A DNA stretch of 64,000 bases, from NCBI RefSeq assembly GCF_014652875.1, contig NZ_BMZQ01000001.1, forward strand, positions 868,001 through 932,000, read 5' to 3'. This DNA comes from Tianweitania populi (GTDB lineage Bacteria; Pseudomonadota; Alphaproteobacteria; Rhizobiales; Rhizobiaceae). The translations under genes and the position numbers were made by a program. Below the pieces are notes generated by a model. That model ran no database searches. It was given only the letters and a program-made list of their open reading frames with translations, and was not told the origin of the DNA. Each line of letters starts with the position of its first letter. Position 1 is the stretch's first letter. Shown here one piece after another: positions 27,724-37,089 of this stretch.

Positions 27724-30174
27724 TTGAAGGGGGCGACGATCAGTACGGCTGCGTCCGGGCACAGCGAACGGGCTTTCTTCGTCAGCGAGGGCAGTGAGGC
27801 CGCGTTTGATGACGCGTGGCCGGAGCAAGATCACGCGCGTGGCCAGACGGGGTCGCATCTCGTTGGGCGACTTCTTCGATGGCTCGCTCAACAGCCGGAT
27901 GGGTGGAAACAAGCATGGCAGGCGGAATGGTCGCGCGGCATTGGCTTCTTGAGCCTGCCGCCGCTGATCGGTGGTGGCGCCGTTTGCTACTTCCTTCTGC
28001 CTTTCGAGCCATCCGGCGTCCTTGTGGTGACTTCGGTATTGTGCGTAGCGCTGCTCGCGTTCCTCCTGCGTAGGCATCACACCTGGCATCTTGTTGCTCT
28101 GGCCATGCTGGCGATGCTCGTAGGTGTCGCTTCCGCCAAGATCGAGACAGAACGCAAGGCAACCCCGATCCTGGGCTCGCCGATTGCCACCGAAGTCACG
28201 GGTCGCGTCGTGCTGGTGGAACTGCAGGAAAGCGGACGAACGCGGCTGACGCTGGACGTTCTTTCGACGGCACGGCCGACGCTTCGCTATGCGCCTGATC
28301 GTGTGCGCGCGACGGCGCGGCAGGTCCCGGACAAGCTGCTGCCGGGCGAGGTGGTTCGTGGTGTGGTGAGGCTGATGCCTCCATCCGGACCGGTGCGACC
28401 GGGGAGCTATGACTTCGCGTTCCAGAGCTACTTCGACGGGCTGGGCGCGATCGGCTTCTTCTTGCGCAACCCCGTTCGAGCAGGCAGTGGTCCTGAACCA
28501 GCTTGGTCACAGAGCCTGGCGCAGAGCGTCGAGCGCTTGCGGATGACCATAGCGGACAAGATCCGGGCGGTCATCCCGGGTGCATCCGGCGAGATCGCCG
28601 CGGCGCTGATTGCGGGCGTGCGCGCCGGCATTCCGGAGGCCGTCAACGAGGACCTGCGCATTACCGGCCTGGCGCATGTGCTTTCTATTTCCGGCCTGCA
28701 TATGGCGCTCGCCGCTGCCACGATCATGGGCTCCATGCGCGCGCTGTTCGCTCTGTTTCCAGGCTTCTCGGCCCGATACCCTGTGAAGAAGGTCGCCGCC
28801 TTCGTCGCCTTGGCGGGCACGGGGTTCTACCTCCTGCTCGCCGGCGATCAGGTTGCAGCAAACCGAAGTTTTCTGATGGTCGCGGTCATGCTTACCGCGA
28901 TCCTGTTTGATCGCGCCGCGCTGAGCATGCGCAATCTCGCCATCGCCGCACTGATCATTCTCCTGATCACACCGCATGAGGTAATGGGGCCAAGCTTCCA
29001 GATGTCCTTTGCGGCAACGGCTGCGCTGATCGCGGGCTACGCCGGCTGGAAGCAATGGCGATCGAAATCCAGGCGCCACACACCACCGACATCGCGGTCG
29101 CCGCTGGCTCGCATCCTGCGCTACCTCGTCGTTCTCATCGCGGGATCGGTCGCGACGTCCATTCTCGCCGGCAGCGCCACAAGCATTTTCGGCGCTTATC
29201 ATTTCCAGCGGGTGTCACCCCTCACGCTTTTGGCAAATCTTGCGACCATGCCGATCATCGGCATCCTGATCATGCCGCCAGCCGTGCTGGCTGTCGCCTT
29301 GATGCCGCTCGGCTTGGAAGCCCTGCCTTTGATGGTGATGGGTTTCGGCCTAGACCTCATGTTGGGTGTGGCGCACTGGCTGGCGGAGCGCTCACCCCTG
29401 GATGCGGTCGGCATCGTGCCGGCTTCCACCCTTACTCTGTTTACGATCGCGCTTGTGGTTGGTTGCTTCACCACAACCAGGCTACGCCTTCTTGCGCTGC
29501 CCTTTCTCTTTGCCGGAACCCTCACTTTTGCCGGGCGGCAGGTTCCCGACCTCTACATTTCCGAGGATGCTCGACTGATCGCGGTGGCGACCGAAACGGG
29601 GAGGCTTGCGGTCAATCGAACACGCCCCAACGCCTTCACGACGCAAGATTGGCAACGCGCGGCTTCCGCAATGACTTTGGTGAAGCCAGAGGTTGGCAAG
29701 GGCGTAGACGCCGCGCCCTCAGACCATTTCCTGTGCATAGATGACGTTTGTACCATCAACCATTCCCGCGGCGGGAGCATCATGTCTCTTCCCGAAGGCA
29801 GAGACCTGAAAGCCCATTGCACCGACGCCGCTGTGATCGTCATCGACGATGCAACCGTGAACAGCCGTGCTTGCCGCGGCTCAAAACAAGTGGTGCTCAC
29901 CAAGCGCGACCTTGCGCAAAAGGGCAGCGCCACAATCACCATTGATCCCGAGAGCGGCAAGCCGACCGTTCAGCATGCACTGGCTCGACCTTACCGACCA
30001 TGGCACCACCATCGCCGCTTCGCGCGCGAGGCTCGCGGCATGGCGCCCTACAAGCGCCAACCGCGTGATGCGGCCTCGAAGCCACCTGAGCAGACGAAAC
30101 CGCCAGCAGGAGTGCCGGCTGAAGAGCCGCCTAGTACTTCCGGATCAGGCCAACCAGACGACCCTGAACCTTGA
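27724..30174 (+). CDS. comEC: ComEC/Rec2-family membrane protein
   Basis: Polytopic inner-membrane protein of about 816 residues, related to the DNA-uptake channel ComEC. Domains: hydrophilic start, two N-terminal helices (about 72-140), a DUF4131/OB-like periplasmic region, then a competence domain with the signature [18 protein letters not shown] and eight or more helices. The C-terminal soluble part (about 620-740) keeps the position of the metallo-beta-lactamase domain but shows no HxHxDH motif, so the nuclease-like module appears degenerate. A basic, Pro-rich tail follows. The start is a TTG and uncertain. The 3' end overlaps lexA, on the opposite strand, by 44 bases. Natural competence cannot be inferred from this gene alone. 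Confidence 0.87.
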   Translation: MKGATISTAASGHSERAFFVSEGSEAAFDDAWPEQDHARGQTGSHLVGRLLRWLAQQPDGWKQAWQAEWSRGIGFLSLPPLIGGGAVCYFLLPFEPSGVLVVTSVLCVALLAFLLRRHHTWHLVALAMLAMLVGVASAKIETERKATPILGSPIATEVTGRVVLVELQESGRTRLTLDVLSTARPTLRYAPDRVRATARQVPDKLLPGEVVRGVVRLMPPSGPVRPGSYDFAFQSYFDGLGAIGFFLRNPVRAGSGPEPAWSQSLAQSVERLRMTIADKIRAVIPGASGEIAAALIAGVRAGIPEAVNEDLRITGLAHVLSISGLHMALAAATIMGSMRALFALFPGFSARYPVKKVAAFVALAGTGFYLLLAGDQVAANRSFLMVAVMLTAILFDRAALSMRNLAIAALIILLITPHEVMGPSFQMSFAATAALIAGYAGWKQWRSKSRRHTPPTSRSPLARILRYLVVLIAGSVATSILAGSATSIFGAYHFQRVSPLTLLANLATMPIIGILIMPPAVLAVALMPLGLEALPLMVMGFGLDLMLGVAHWLAERSPLDAVGIVPASTLTLFTIALVVGCFTTTRLRLLALPFLFAGTLTFAGRQVPDLYISEDARLIAVATETGRLAVNRTRPNAFTTQDWQRAASAMTLVKPEVGKGVDAAPSDHFLCIDDVCTINHSRGGSIMSLPEGRDLKAHCTDAAVIVIDDATVNSRACRGSKQVVLTKRDLAQKGSATITIDPESGKPTVQHALARPYRPWHHHRRFAREARGMAPYKRQPRDAASKPPEQTKPPAGVPAEEPPSTSGSGQPDDPEP

Positions 30175-30847
30175 CGCGGTGTGGCGGGAAGATACGCGTT
30201 TCGTAAGCGGGGTTTGCGGCCTCAAGGGCGATGGACGCACCCTTGCGGCGGAAGCGCTTCAACGTAGCTTCCTCATCGTCCACCAAGGCAACCACGATGT
30301 CGCCAGGGTTGGCCGTGCTGCCATCGCGGATCACAACCGTATCGCCGTCGAAGATGCCGGCTTCGATCATCGAATCACCACGCACTTCCAGTGCATAATG
30401 CTCGCCACCCGTCAGCATATCCGGCGGAACGGTGATGGAGTGGGTGGGGTGCTGGATCGCCGAGATCGGCACACCAGCCGCGATCCGGCCCATCACAGGC
30501 ACGGAGATACCGTTCGCATCGTCGTCATTCGAGGCACTGCGCTGAGGTTTGGCAGGCTCCGGCGGCTTCTTGCCGAGGCTACCCTCGATCACGCTTGGCG
30601 AGAACTTCTTAGGTCCAAGTGCCGGCGACAGCGACTCCGGCAGCTTGATCACTTCCAGGGCTCGGGCGCGGTTCGGAAGACGACGGATAAACCCGCGCTC
30701 TTCCAAAGCCGTGATCAAACGGTGGATTCCCGACTTGGAGGCAAGATCCAGGGCCTCTTTCATTTCGTCAAAGGAAGGTGGGATGCCACTTTCCTTCATC
30801 CGCTGATTGATGAAGGAAAGCAGTTCCATCTGCTTGCGCGTCAGCAT
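30131..30847 (-). CDS. lexA: LexA repressor
   Basis: SOS-response repressor and latent serine protease, 238 residues. The N-terminal winged helix-turn-helix spans about residues 1-65. A linker rich in Pro and Asp leads to the S24 peptidase domain, where self-cleavage occurs between A124 and G125 ([10 protein letters not shown]). The catalytic dyad is S159 ([10 protein letters not shown]) and K197 (EEATLKRF). The ATG at 30847 gives the standard [10 protein letters not shown] start. Its own promoter region contains an alphaproteobacterial SOS box, listed separately, consistent with autorepression. It converges with comEC with overlapping 3' ends. Confidence 0.97.
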   Translation of the reverse strand: MLTRKQMELLSFINQRMKESGIPPSFDEMKEALDLASKSGIHRLITALEERGFIRRLPNRARALEVIKLPESLSPALGPKKFSPSVIEGSLGKKPPEPAKPQRSASNDDDANGISVPVMGRIAAGVPISAIQHPTHSITVPPDMLTGGEHYALEVRGDSMIEAGIFDGDTVVIRDGSTANPGDIVVALVDDEEATLKRFRRKGASIALEAANPAYETRIFPPHRVKVQGRLVGLIRKY

Positions 30848-30879
30848 CCCAAGACCCTCTGAATCAAAAAACAAACCCA

Positions 30880-30909
30880 GAACAGACCGTATCTGTTCGG
30901 CATGTGTTC
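30880..30909 (-). promoter_or_regulatory. LexA operator and overlapping dyad in the lexA promoter
   Basis: GTTC-GGCATGT-GTTC (30895-30909) is an exact match to the alphaproteobacterial SOS box GTTC-N7-GTTC. On the minus strand it falls inside the spacer of a plausible promoter TTGTTG-N17-AGATAC, where bound LexA would block polymerase. One GTTC is shared with a second element, GAACAGA-CCGTA-TCTGTTC (30880-30898), a perfect 7-bp inverted repeat. The direct-repeat box is established for this group; a role for the dyad is inference. Confidence 0.85.
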
Positions 30910-30996
30910 TGCAACAATTAAAAGTCTATCCATTCGTGAAACGAAACGGGTACGCTGTTGGTGCTCAACTTGAATCAAAAGCAGTCGCTTGAGCGT

Positions 30997-31638
30997 TTAA
31001 CTCTGCTCCACCACCTGCCGGATTGCATCCGCGAGGATCTCAGGCTCCTGCGCGCCCATGAGGGCGTAGCGGCCATCAAGCAGAAAGCAGGGAACGCCGG
31101 TGATGCCCATGGTGGTGGCCGTTGCGATCTCCTGCTGCACGGCTTCGATGTCGGAAGGCGTTGCAAGCAGGGCTGAAACAACAGCCGCGTCCATGCCGCT
31201 GCTTCTCGCCAGATCGGCCAGGACTTGGGGATCGCCGATGTCGCGACCTTGCTCGAAATAGGCCGAGAACAGGTTGCGCACTACGCGGCCCTGCAGTTCA
31301 GGACCGGTTGCGCCCGCCCAGCGGATAAGCCGATGCGCATCGAGGGTGTTGGCAGCGACCTTGATGGCGGCAAAATCGAAGGCGATGCCAAGTTCCTGCC
31401 CGGTCGCTTCGATCCGGGCGTGGATCTGATCTATCTTTGTCTGACCGCCGAACTTCGCCAGCATATAGGCCTGGCGGTCCGTGCCTCCACGGGGGATGGT
31501 CGGATCGAGCTGATAGGGTCGCCAATTCAGGGTTACATCGATGTCTGGAACCATGCCCAAAGCGCGATCGAGCTTCTTTTGCCCGATGAAACACCAGGGA
31601 CAAACAACGTCCGAAACAACATCAATGCTCAGGCTCAT
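30997..31638 (-). CDS. DsbA family oxidoreductase, FrnE-like
   Basis: Cytosolic thioredoxin-fold protein of 213 residues in the FrnE/2-hydroxychromene-2-carboxylate isomerase-like branch of the DsbA family. The redox motif C13-P-W-C16 follows the first strand (MSLSIDVVSDVVCPWC) and the cis-Pro loop is TGVPCFLLDG. No signal peptide is visible, unlike classical DsbA. FrnE of Deinococcus is a disulfide isomerase linked to oxidative stress; the role here is not shown. ATG 31638 overlaps the stop of the upstream peptide-binding-protein gene (ATGA), so the two are coupled. Confidence 0.9.
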   Translation of the reverse strand: MSLSIDVVSDVVCPWCFIGQKKLDRALGMVPDIDVTLNWRPYQLDPTIPRGGTDRQAYMLAKFGGQTKIDQIHARIEATGQELGIAFDFAAIKVAANTLDAHRLIRWAGATGPELQGRVVRNLFSAYFEQGRDIGDPQVLADLARSSGMDAAVVSALLATPSDIEAVQQEIATATTMGITGVPCFLLDGRYALMGAQEPEILADAIRQVVEQS

Positions 31639-33452
31639 CGTGCGGCGCCCTCCGACCACCATGTCGGCAGCTGGTAGCCGTAAACCGAGGTTTGTTCGGG
31701 CCGATGAATATGGCTCCAGCTCGCCACCCATTGCTGCGGCTGATAATACAAGGGCACGATGTAGGCGCCGCTCAGCAGAACACGGTCATAGGCGCGCACG
31801 ATCGTTACGAACTCGTCGCGGTCTCGCGCATTCACCATCTTGTTGATGAGCCCATCGATTGCAGGCTCGGCGACGCCGGCGAAGTTGTAGGTGCCGGGCG
31901 CTCTGGCGGAGGCCGAACCCCAGCGGAACTGCTGTTCCACGCCGGGCGAAAGCGAGGAAGTGTAGCGCATCAGCATGGCATCGAAGTCATAGGTCCGCTG
32001 GCGTTGAAGATACTGCGCGGCATCGACGGAGCGGACCGTCACGCTAATGCCAAGCCGGGCGAGGGTGCCCTGCCAGGCCATGCTGATCTGCTCGCTCGAC
32101 TTGCCGTTGAGCAGGATCTCGAAAGCAAGCGGTGTGCCGCTGGCATCCACCATGCGGCCGTTCTTCATGGCATAGCCGGCAGCCTTAAGGGCTTCGAACC
32201 CCTGCCGCAAAAACTCCCGATCACGACCGCTTCCGTCAGACTTCGGCGGCGTCCATGTTCCCGCGAGAATGTCAGGGCGCACGGCATCGGAGTAGGGCGC
32301 GAGGAGGTTTTTTTCGACCTCAGAGGCGGGACGGCCGGTTGAAGAAAGCTCGGAGCCATCGAAGTAGCTCGTCGTGCGCTGATAGGCATCGTTGAAGAGG
32401 TTTCGGTTGCTCCATTCGAAGTCAAACAACCCGGCAAGCGCGCGGCGTACATCGCGATTCTGGAACACAGGCCGGCGCGTGTTGAGGACGAAGCCGAGCA
32501 TGTCCGCAGGCGTCTGCTTGTCGAAGGTTTCCTTGCGAACCCGGCCATCACTGACCGCCGGAAAATTATAGCCGGTCGCCCAGCGGCCGGTCTGGTCTTC
32601 AAGGAAGACGTCGACCAACCCCTTCTTGAAGGCTTCGAACATCGTGTTCGGATCGCGGAAATAGGTAATGCGGATTTCGTCGTAATTGTCGAAGCCGCGC
32701 TTGGTCGGCAGGTCCTTCGCCCAGTATTCCGGGTTGCGCTTCAGGGTAACCTGTTCCCCAGGGCGCACATTGTCGATGATGTAAGGGCCCGAGCCGATCA
32801 TCGGCTTCAGGCTGGTACGATCAAAGGTTTCGCGGTCGACGGCGTGCTTGGGAAGGATCGGGATGCCGGCCAGGAGCAGCGGCGATTCGCGGTCGGCCTT
32901 GTCGTTGAAGACGAGCTTCAAACCGCGTTCGCCAACGCGCTCCATGCGATCAATGACGCCGACCCAGCGCTGGTAAATCGGGCGCGCCTTGTCGCGGAAG
33001 AGCTCGAGCGAGAAGATGACGTCATCGACAGTGACCGGCTGACCGTCGGAGAACTTGGCGTTCGGGTTCAGCGTGAAGGTAACGAAGGTCCTGTTGTCAT
33101 CGGTCTCGACGCTCTCGGCAATGAGCGGATACATCGTGAAGGCTTCATCGCGTGAGCGCAACATCAGCGATTCAAAGACGTTGTTGCCGAAGTCGGTATC
33201 GAACAAACCGCGTGCGCCATCCCCCTGAACGATAAAGGGATTCAAGCTGTCGAAGCTGCCTTGCCAGGCGTAAACCACGCGACCGCCTTTGGGCGCATCC
33301 GGGTTGGCATAAGGCATATGCTGGAAGTCTGCGGCGAGAGCGGGTTTGCCCTGCATGGCAATAGCATGTGCCGGCTCTGCGCGTGCCGCGGGAGCGCCCA
33401 AGGCAACCGTCATCAGCATCGAACAGGCAAGCAGCAGGGATTTGGTGGGCAT
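31635..33452 (-). CDS. Oligopeptide/microcin-type ABC transporter substrate-binding protein (YejA-like)
   Basis: Periplasmic solute-binding protein of SBP family 5, 605 residues. Residues 1-26 form a signal peptide ending AARA-E. Family features are GGRVVYAWQGSFDSLNPF near the start, VTVDDVIFSLELF, LKRNPEYWAKDLP and the C-terminal LPLYYQP-type segment (IVPLYYQPQQW). The size and FDSLNPFI motif fit the YejA group, which binds peptides for the YejABEF importer. No permease or ATPase gene is adjacent; instead the gene overlaps a FrnE-type oxidoreductase. ATG 33452 is chosen because the signal peptide starts there. Confidence 0.88.
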   Translation of the reverse strand: MPTKSLLLACSMLMTVALGAPAARAEPAHAIAMQGKPALAADFQHMPYANPDAPKGGRVVYAWQGSFDSLNPFIVQGDGARGLFDTDFGNNVFESLMLRSRDEAFTMYPLIAESVETDDNRTFVTFTLNPNAKFSDGQPVTVDDVIFSLELFRDKARPIYQRWVGVIDRMERVGERGLKLVFNDKADRESPLLLAGIPILPKHAVDRETFDRTSLKPMIGSGPYIIDNVRPGEQVTLKRNPEYWAKDLPTKRGFDNYDEIRITYFRDPNTMFEAFKKGLVDVFLEDQTGRWATGYNFPAVSDGRVRKETFDKQTPADMLGFVLNTRRPVFQNRDVRRALAGLFDFEWSNRNLFNDAYQRTTSYFDGSELSSTGRPASEVEKNLLAPYSDAVRPDILAGTWTPPKSDGSGRDREFLRQGFEALKAAGYAMKNGRMVDASGTPLAFEILLNGKSSEQISMAWQGTLARLGISVTVRSVDAAQYLQRQRTYDFDAMLMRYTSSLSPGVEQQFRWGSASARAPGTYNFAGVAEPAIDGLINKMVNARDRDEFVTIVRAYDRVLLSGAYIVPLYYQPQQWVASWSHIHRPEQTSVYGYQLPTWWSEGAAR

Positions 33453-33584
33453 AGGCAGTCTTTCCGATTCGGCCGACGGAAATATCACAGTCGCGGGGAA
33501 TGGCGGCGCAATGATGTGTTTCCGGGCCTTCGCCAAGCTGGATTCCGGGAACAAGCCGGTGTAACAGGCCGCCAACAGTCATCC

Positions 33585-33605
33585 TGTTGCCTTATTTAAG
33601 CAACA
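33585..33605. promoter_or_regulatory. Inverted repeat between the peptide-binding protein and IalB genes
   Basis: TGTTGCCTTA-TT-TAAGCAACA is an inverted repeat with one bulged C, in the divergent spacer 133 bases from one start and 62 bases from the other. It could be an operator or leader hairpin; no regulator is known. Confidence 0.3.
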
Positions 33606-33666
33606 CTGACGCCGGCTAGCGGCTGGGTAGCGCTCACCGCCATCCATTCAAGAGGATAACCGACCC

Positions 33667-34302
33667 ATGAAGTTTCCGAACCTCAACACGTCGCGACTTG
33701 CCCTTGTTGCGGCAGGCCTCGCTGCTGTGGTTGCCGGTGGTGTTGCGCCAGCATCTGCGCAGGAGCAGAACCCTGCGGCTCCGCCCAAGGGTTGGTTCAA
33801 GGCCTGCCAGAAGCAGCAGGACGTCGAAATCTGCAACGTTCAGCAGATCATGACCGCCAATACCGGCCAGTTGATCACCGCCGTTAGCCTCGTCGAGGTT
33901 AAGGGCAAGGTGAGCCGCCGCGTGTTCCAGGTCACCGTGCCGACCGGCCGTTTGCTGCCTCCAGGTGTTGGCCTCCAGGTCGATAACAACAAGGCGCAGA
34001 AGCTTGATTATGTTATCTGTTTCCCCGATCGGTGCGTCGCCGAAGCGCCGCTGAACGATCAGCTGGTTGCAGGTTTCAAGAAGGGCACGAACCTGACGCT
34101 GACCTCGGTCAACTTCCAGAATCAGCCGAACCCGATCAAGGTTTCGCTCGGCGGTTTCACCGGGGCATATGACGGTCCTCCGCTGCAGCAGTCGGACCTC
34201 GAAGACCGCCAGAAGAAGCTGGAAGCCTTCGTGAACAAGAACAATGACGACTTCGCGAAGAAGCTCAAGGACGAGCAGCAGAAGGCGAAAACCGCGAACT
34301 AA
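33667..34302 (+). CDS. Invasion-associated locus B (IalB) family protein
   Basis: Periplasmic protein of 211 residues. A signal peptide of about 31 residues ends ASAQ-E. The IalB domain follows, with GWFKACQKQQDVEICNVQQ, a strand-rich core (RVFQVTVPTGRLLPPGV) and the Cys pair in ICFPDRC. The C-terminal 45 residues are Lys/Asp/Gln-rich and helical. IalB was first described in Bartonella, where it affects erythrocyte invasion, but the family is widespread in free-living Hyphomicrobiales and the name does not imply virulence. GAGGA precedes the ATG. A strong terminator follows, so it is a single-gene unit. Confidence 0.9.
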   Translation: MKFPNLNTSRLALVAAGLAAVVAGGVAPASAQEQNPAAPPKGWFKACQKQQDVEICNVQQIMTANTGQLITAVSLVEVKGKVSRRVFQVTVPTGRLLPPGVGLQVDNNKAQKLDYVICFPDRCVAEAPLNDQLVAGFKKGTNLTLTSVNFQNQPNPIKVSLGGFTGAYDGPPLQQSDLEDRQKKLEAFVNKNNDDFAKKLKDEQQKAKTAN

Positions 34303-34326
34303 AGGCGGAAAATCGACGGAAAAACC

Positions 34327-34360
34327 GGAAAAAGGCGGGGTGAAGGCTCCGCCTTTTTCC
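34327..34360 (+). terminator. Rho-independent terminator after the IalB-family gene
   Basis: GGAAAAAGGCGG pairs with CCGCCTTTTTCC (12 bp) around a 10-base loop; the T run lies inside the 3' arm. It sits 24 bases after the stop. The A-rich 5' arm would also make it usable for the convergent hspQ gene. Confidence 0.85.
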
Positions 34361-34414
34361 TATTTGAAGGCCATTTTTTCCGGTTTTTTCTAAATTCTTT
34401 CCCGTTTTTTGCGG

Positions 34415-34747
34415 TCAATGATGCGGCTGGCCACGCAGTCGATATCGCCCTGCCGAATCGCGGGCAAAGATCTGGTTGAGTTGCGGGTGACGCAAAGGAC
34501 CGCCGTCCGAATCCTCCAGCAGGTTCTGCTCGGACACATAGGCGATGTATTCGCTGTCCTCGTTCTCGGCGAGCAGATGGTAAAAGGGTTGATCCTTGCT
34601 CGGCCGCACGGCAGCGGGAATCGCTTCGTACCATTCTTCGGTGTTGGCGAATTCGGGATCGACGTCGAAGATGATGCCGCGGAACGGGAAGACCCGGTGC
34701 CGGACCACCTGACCGATCTGGAACTTGGCATGTCGTGTGTCTGTCAT
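34415..34747 (-). CDS. hspQ: HspQ-family hemimethylated-DNA-binding / heat-shock protein
   Basis: Small protein of 110 residues of the YccV/HspQ family. Signature segments are FQIGQVVRHRVFPFRGIIFDVDPEF and EEWYEAIP near the start, QPFYHLLAENE in the middle and YVSEQNLLEDSDGGPLRHP toward the end. HspQ of Escherichia coli acts as a specificity-enhancing factor for Lon and has been reported to bind hemimethylated oriC DNA. The protein is full length. It is divergent from the AEC transporter gene (134-base spacer) and ends facing the IalB gene terminator. No heat-shock promoter could be recognised. Confidence 0.93.
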   Translation of the reverse strand: MTDTRHAKFQIGQVVRHRVFPFRGIIFDVDPEFANTEEWYEAIPAAVRPSKDQPFYHLLAENEDSEYIAYVSEQNLLEDSDGGPLRHPQLNQIFARDSAGRYRLRGQPHH

Positions 34748-34881
34748 GCCTGTTATTTGGCCGCAGGGCCGGCGTTGTTCAATCCCGCAAATGCTTGACG
34801 CAGGTGGCTGTGGCGGTTAGCGCCGCGGGACGCTCTTTGCCGGCCTTCGGGCCAGCCTCCAAAGCCCAAGCGAGTTTTACC

Positions 34882-35841
34882 ATGGCGGATGTTGTCGGAT
34901 TGGTTCTGCCGTTTTTCGGCATGATCCTGCTCGGCTTCGTTGTCGCGAAGCTGATGAAGCATCCGGTCGAAGGCCTGGCCTGGATGAATGTGTTCATCCT
35001 CTACATCGCCTTGCCGGCGCTCTTCTATCAGCTGCTGTCCAAGACGCCGATCGAGCAGCTCACGCAGATCTCGTTCATTCTGGCGTCGATGCTGGCGACG
35101 TTCCTGATCTTTGCGGCCATGTTCGCCGGGTCACTTCTGTTCGGCGGCAACGTACCGGAGAGCACGATCAAGGCTTTGGCGGCCGCTTACGGCAACATCG
35201 GCTTCATGGGACCGGGTCTGGCACTAATTGCGTTCGGCGAGGAAGCGGCGGTGCCGGTGGCGCTGATCTTCTGCTTCGAGAACGTCATGCACTTCGTGCT
35301 GGCGCCGACCCTGATGGCTTTATCGGGCGAGCGCAGCCCGGGTGCAAGCAGCCTGGCGCTCGATATTGGCCGCAAGATCCTGCTGCACCCGTTTATCGTC
35401 GCGACGATCCTCGGCGTGCTGGCAGCGGCGTTCCATTTCCGTGCGCCGGGTGCGCTGGACCGCCTGCTGGAGATCGTGTCGCGGGCGGCTGCACCTTGTG
35501 CCTTGTTTGCGATGGGCGTGACCTTGGCTCTGCGACCGTTGCGGCGGATGCCGACGGCGATTGGGCCGATCGTGTTGTTGAAGCTCTTCCTGCACCCGCT
35601 GCTTTGCTACACGATGCTCAGCCTGATCGGCGATTTTCCGACCGTGTGGGTGTGGACCGCCATGCTGCTGGCGTCGCTGCCGACGGCCACCAATGTTTAT
35701 ATCATTGCGGCGCAGTACGGCGTCTGGGTGGAACGGGCTTCGGCCAGCATCCTGGTGACGACGACAGGCTCAGTCGCCACCGTAACGGCGCTGCTTTATC
35801 TAATTCGATCAGGCGTCCTGCCGCCCGACCTTTTCCCATAG
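34882..35841 (+). CDS. AEC family transporter (auxin efflux carrier-like permease)
   Basis: Inner-membrane permease of 319 residues with about ten hydrophobic helices in two five-helix halves. Features are MADVVGLVLPFFGMILLGF at the start, the FILYIALPALFYQLL helix, the AYGNIGFMGPGLALIAFGE region with conserved Asn-Gly-Pro crossover residues, and VWTAMLLASLPTATNVYIIA in the second half. Bacterial members export or import organic acids such as malate or malonate; the substrate here is unknown. ATG 34882 begins the first helix. The last 33 bases overlap the 3' end of ubiH, which runs the other way. Confidence 0.88.
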   Translation: MADVVGLVLPFFGMILLGFVVAKLMKHPVEGLAWMNVFILYIALPALFYQLLSKTPIEQLTQISFILASMLATFLIFAAMFAGSLLFGGNVPESTIKALAAAYGNIGFMGPGLALIAFGEEAAVPVALIFCFENVMHFVLAPTLMALSGERSPGASSLALDIGRKILLHPFIVATILGVLAAAFHFRAPGALDRLLEIVSRAAAPCALFAMGVTLALRPLRRMPTAIGPIVLLKLFLHPLLCYTMLSLIGDFPTVWVWTAMLLASLPTATNVYIIAAQYGVWVERASASILVTTTGSVATVTALLYLIRSGVLPPDLFP

Positions 35842-37020
35842 GCCGCGGAAACCGCTGCCCGGCGACATGCCTTCGCGCATGAAGAAGCTGCGCACCGGCG
35901 GAAGCTTTTCCATCAGGCTGAGGCCCGCGCTGCGCGCCATCTGAGCCGGCAGGAGACCGGACAGAAGCGAACGATTCAGCAGGTTCACCGCGCTGTTGCG
36001 GGCGAAGATGTCGGGCGTCCGGCGACGGCTGTAGCTGCGCAGAACGCTATCGGCGCCCGCATCGCTGAGGTTCTCTTCCACGAGGCCGGCAATGGTCTGC
36101 ACATCGCGAATGCCGAGGTTGAGGCCCTGCGCGCCGATGGGTGGAAAAACGTGGGCGGCTTCGCCGACCAGCGCGATGCGCGATTGGGCGAAGGACAGCG
36201 GCATACGGGCTGACAGCGGATAGATCTGCCGGCCGGGGAGAACGGTGACCGAACCGAGCATGGACTGCATGCGGACTTCGATGCGGCGGGAAAGCTCGGC
36301 ATCGTCCAGCGCGGTCAGCATTTCGGCTTCAGCTGGGGAGACCACCCAGACCAGACTGGACTTGTCGCCGGGCAGCGGCACCTGGGTGAACGGGCCGGTC
36401 TCCGTATGAAACTCGTTCGAAGTGTCGTTGTGCGGGCGGGTGTGGCTGAAGGACAGAACGAGCGCCGACTGCGGGTAGGGATGGCCGATTGTGCGGATGC
36501 CGGCGGCATCGCGCGCAGGGGAACCACGCCCATCGGCCGCAATTGCCAAGGCGCCTTCGAGCCGCATGCCGTCGTCCAGCACGGCGGTGATGCGATCGGA
36601 TGACGGCACCCAGTTCTGGACGGTGGTGAGATGGCGCGTGATGCGTGGCTGGTTGGCGACAACCTCCGACAGGGTCCGCGCCAGCACGGCATTGGGAATG
36701 TTGGCGCCGAAAGTGTTGCGGTCGATCTCGCTGGCATGGAAGGTGACGGTCGGGCTGCGCAGGAGGCGCTTAGTGGCATCGATGATGCGCATGGTGCGCA
36801 AGGGCGCAGACTTGCCCTCAAAACTCGTATCGATGCCGAGCTCAGCAAGATAATCGAGTGCCGGCACCATCACTGCGGTGGTGCGCGCGTCACTCGCGCC
36901 GGCTTCAGGACCGATCAGGCTGACATCGAAGCCCGCCTTTGCCATTGCGAGGCTGGCGATGAGCCCGGCAGGTCCGGCGCCGGCAACGAGAATCGTCTTG
37001 GGAGCGAGCATATCCGTCAT
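35809..37020 (-). CDS. ubiH: UbiH/UbiF-family FAD-dependent monooxygenase
   Basis: Flavin hydroxylase of 403 residues, probably acting on the ubiquinone ring. The ADP-binding motif AGAGPAGLIASLAMAKAGFDV is at residues about 14-34, the second FAD motif is GEAAHVFPPIGAQGLNLGIRD, and between them lies a DG motif (AADGRGSPAR). In Hyphomicrobiales often one or two broad-specificity Ubi hydroxylases (UbiL, UbiM, UbiH) replace the three of Escherichia coli, so which ring position it acts on is unclear. It is divergent from pcs across a repeat-containing spacer and overlaps the AEC transporter gene by 33 bases at the 3' end. Confidence 0.88.
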   Translation of the reverse strand: MTDMLAPKTILVAGAGPAGLIASLAMAKAGFDVSLIGPEAGASDARTTAVMVPALDYLAELGIDTSFEGKSAPLRTMRIIDATKRLLRSPTVTFHASEIDRNTFGANIPNAVLARTLSEVVANQPRITRHLTTVQNWVPSSDRITAVLDDGMRLEGALAIAADGRGSPARDAAGIRTIGHPYPQSALVLSFSHTRPHNDTSNEFHTETGPFTQVPLPGDKSSLVWVVSPAEAEMLTALDDAELSRRIEVRMQSMLGSVTVLPGRQIYPLSARMPLSFAQSRIALVGEAAHVFPPIGAQGLNLGIRDVQTIAGLVEENLSDAGADSVLRSYSRRRTPDIFARNSAVNLLNRSLLSGLLPAQMARSAGLSLMEKLPPVRSFFMREGMSPGSGFRGLWEKVGRQDA

Positions 37021-37089
37021 GGCCGTATCCTTAGGTTGCGCTCTGTTTATCCGCTCTCCTGGAGCGGCTGCAATGCGACGCAGCGCCCT

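Noticed and set aside
33667-34302. IalB-family protein as a virulence island marker
   Set aside because: The family is common in non-pathogenic Hyphomicrobiales and the surroundings are housekeeping genes.
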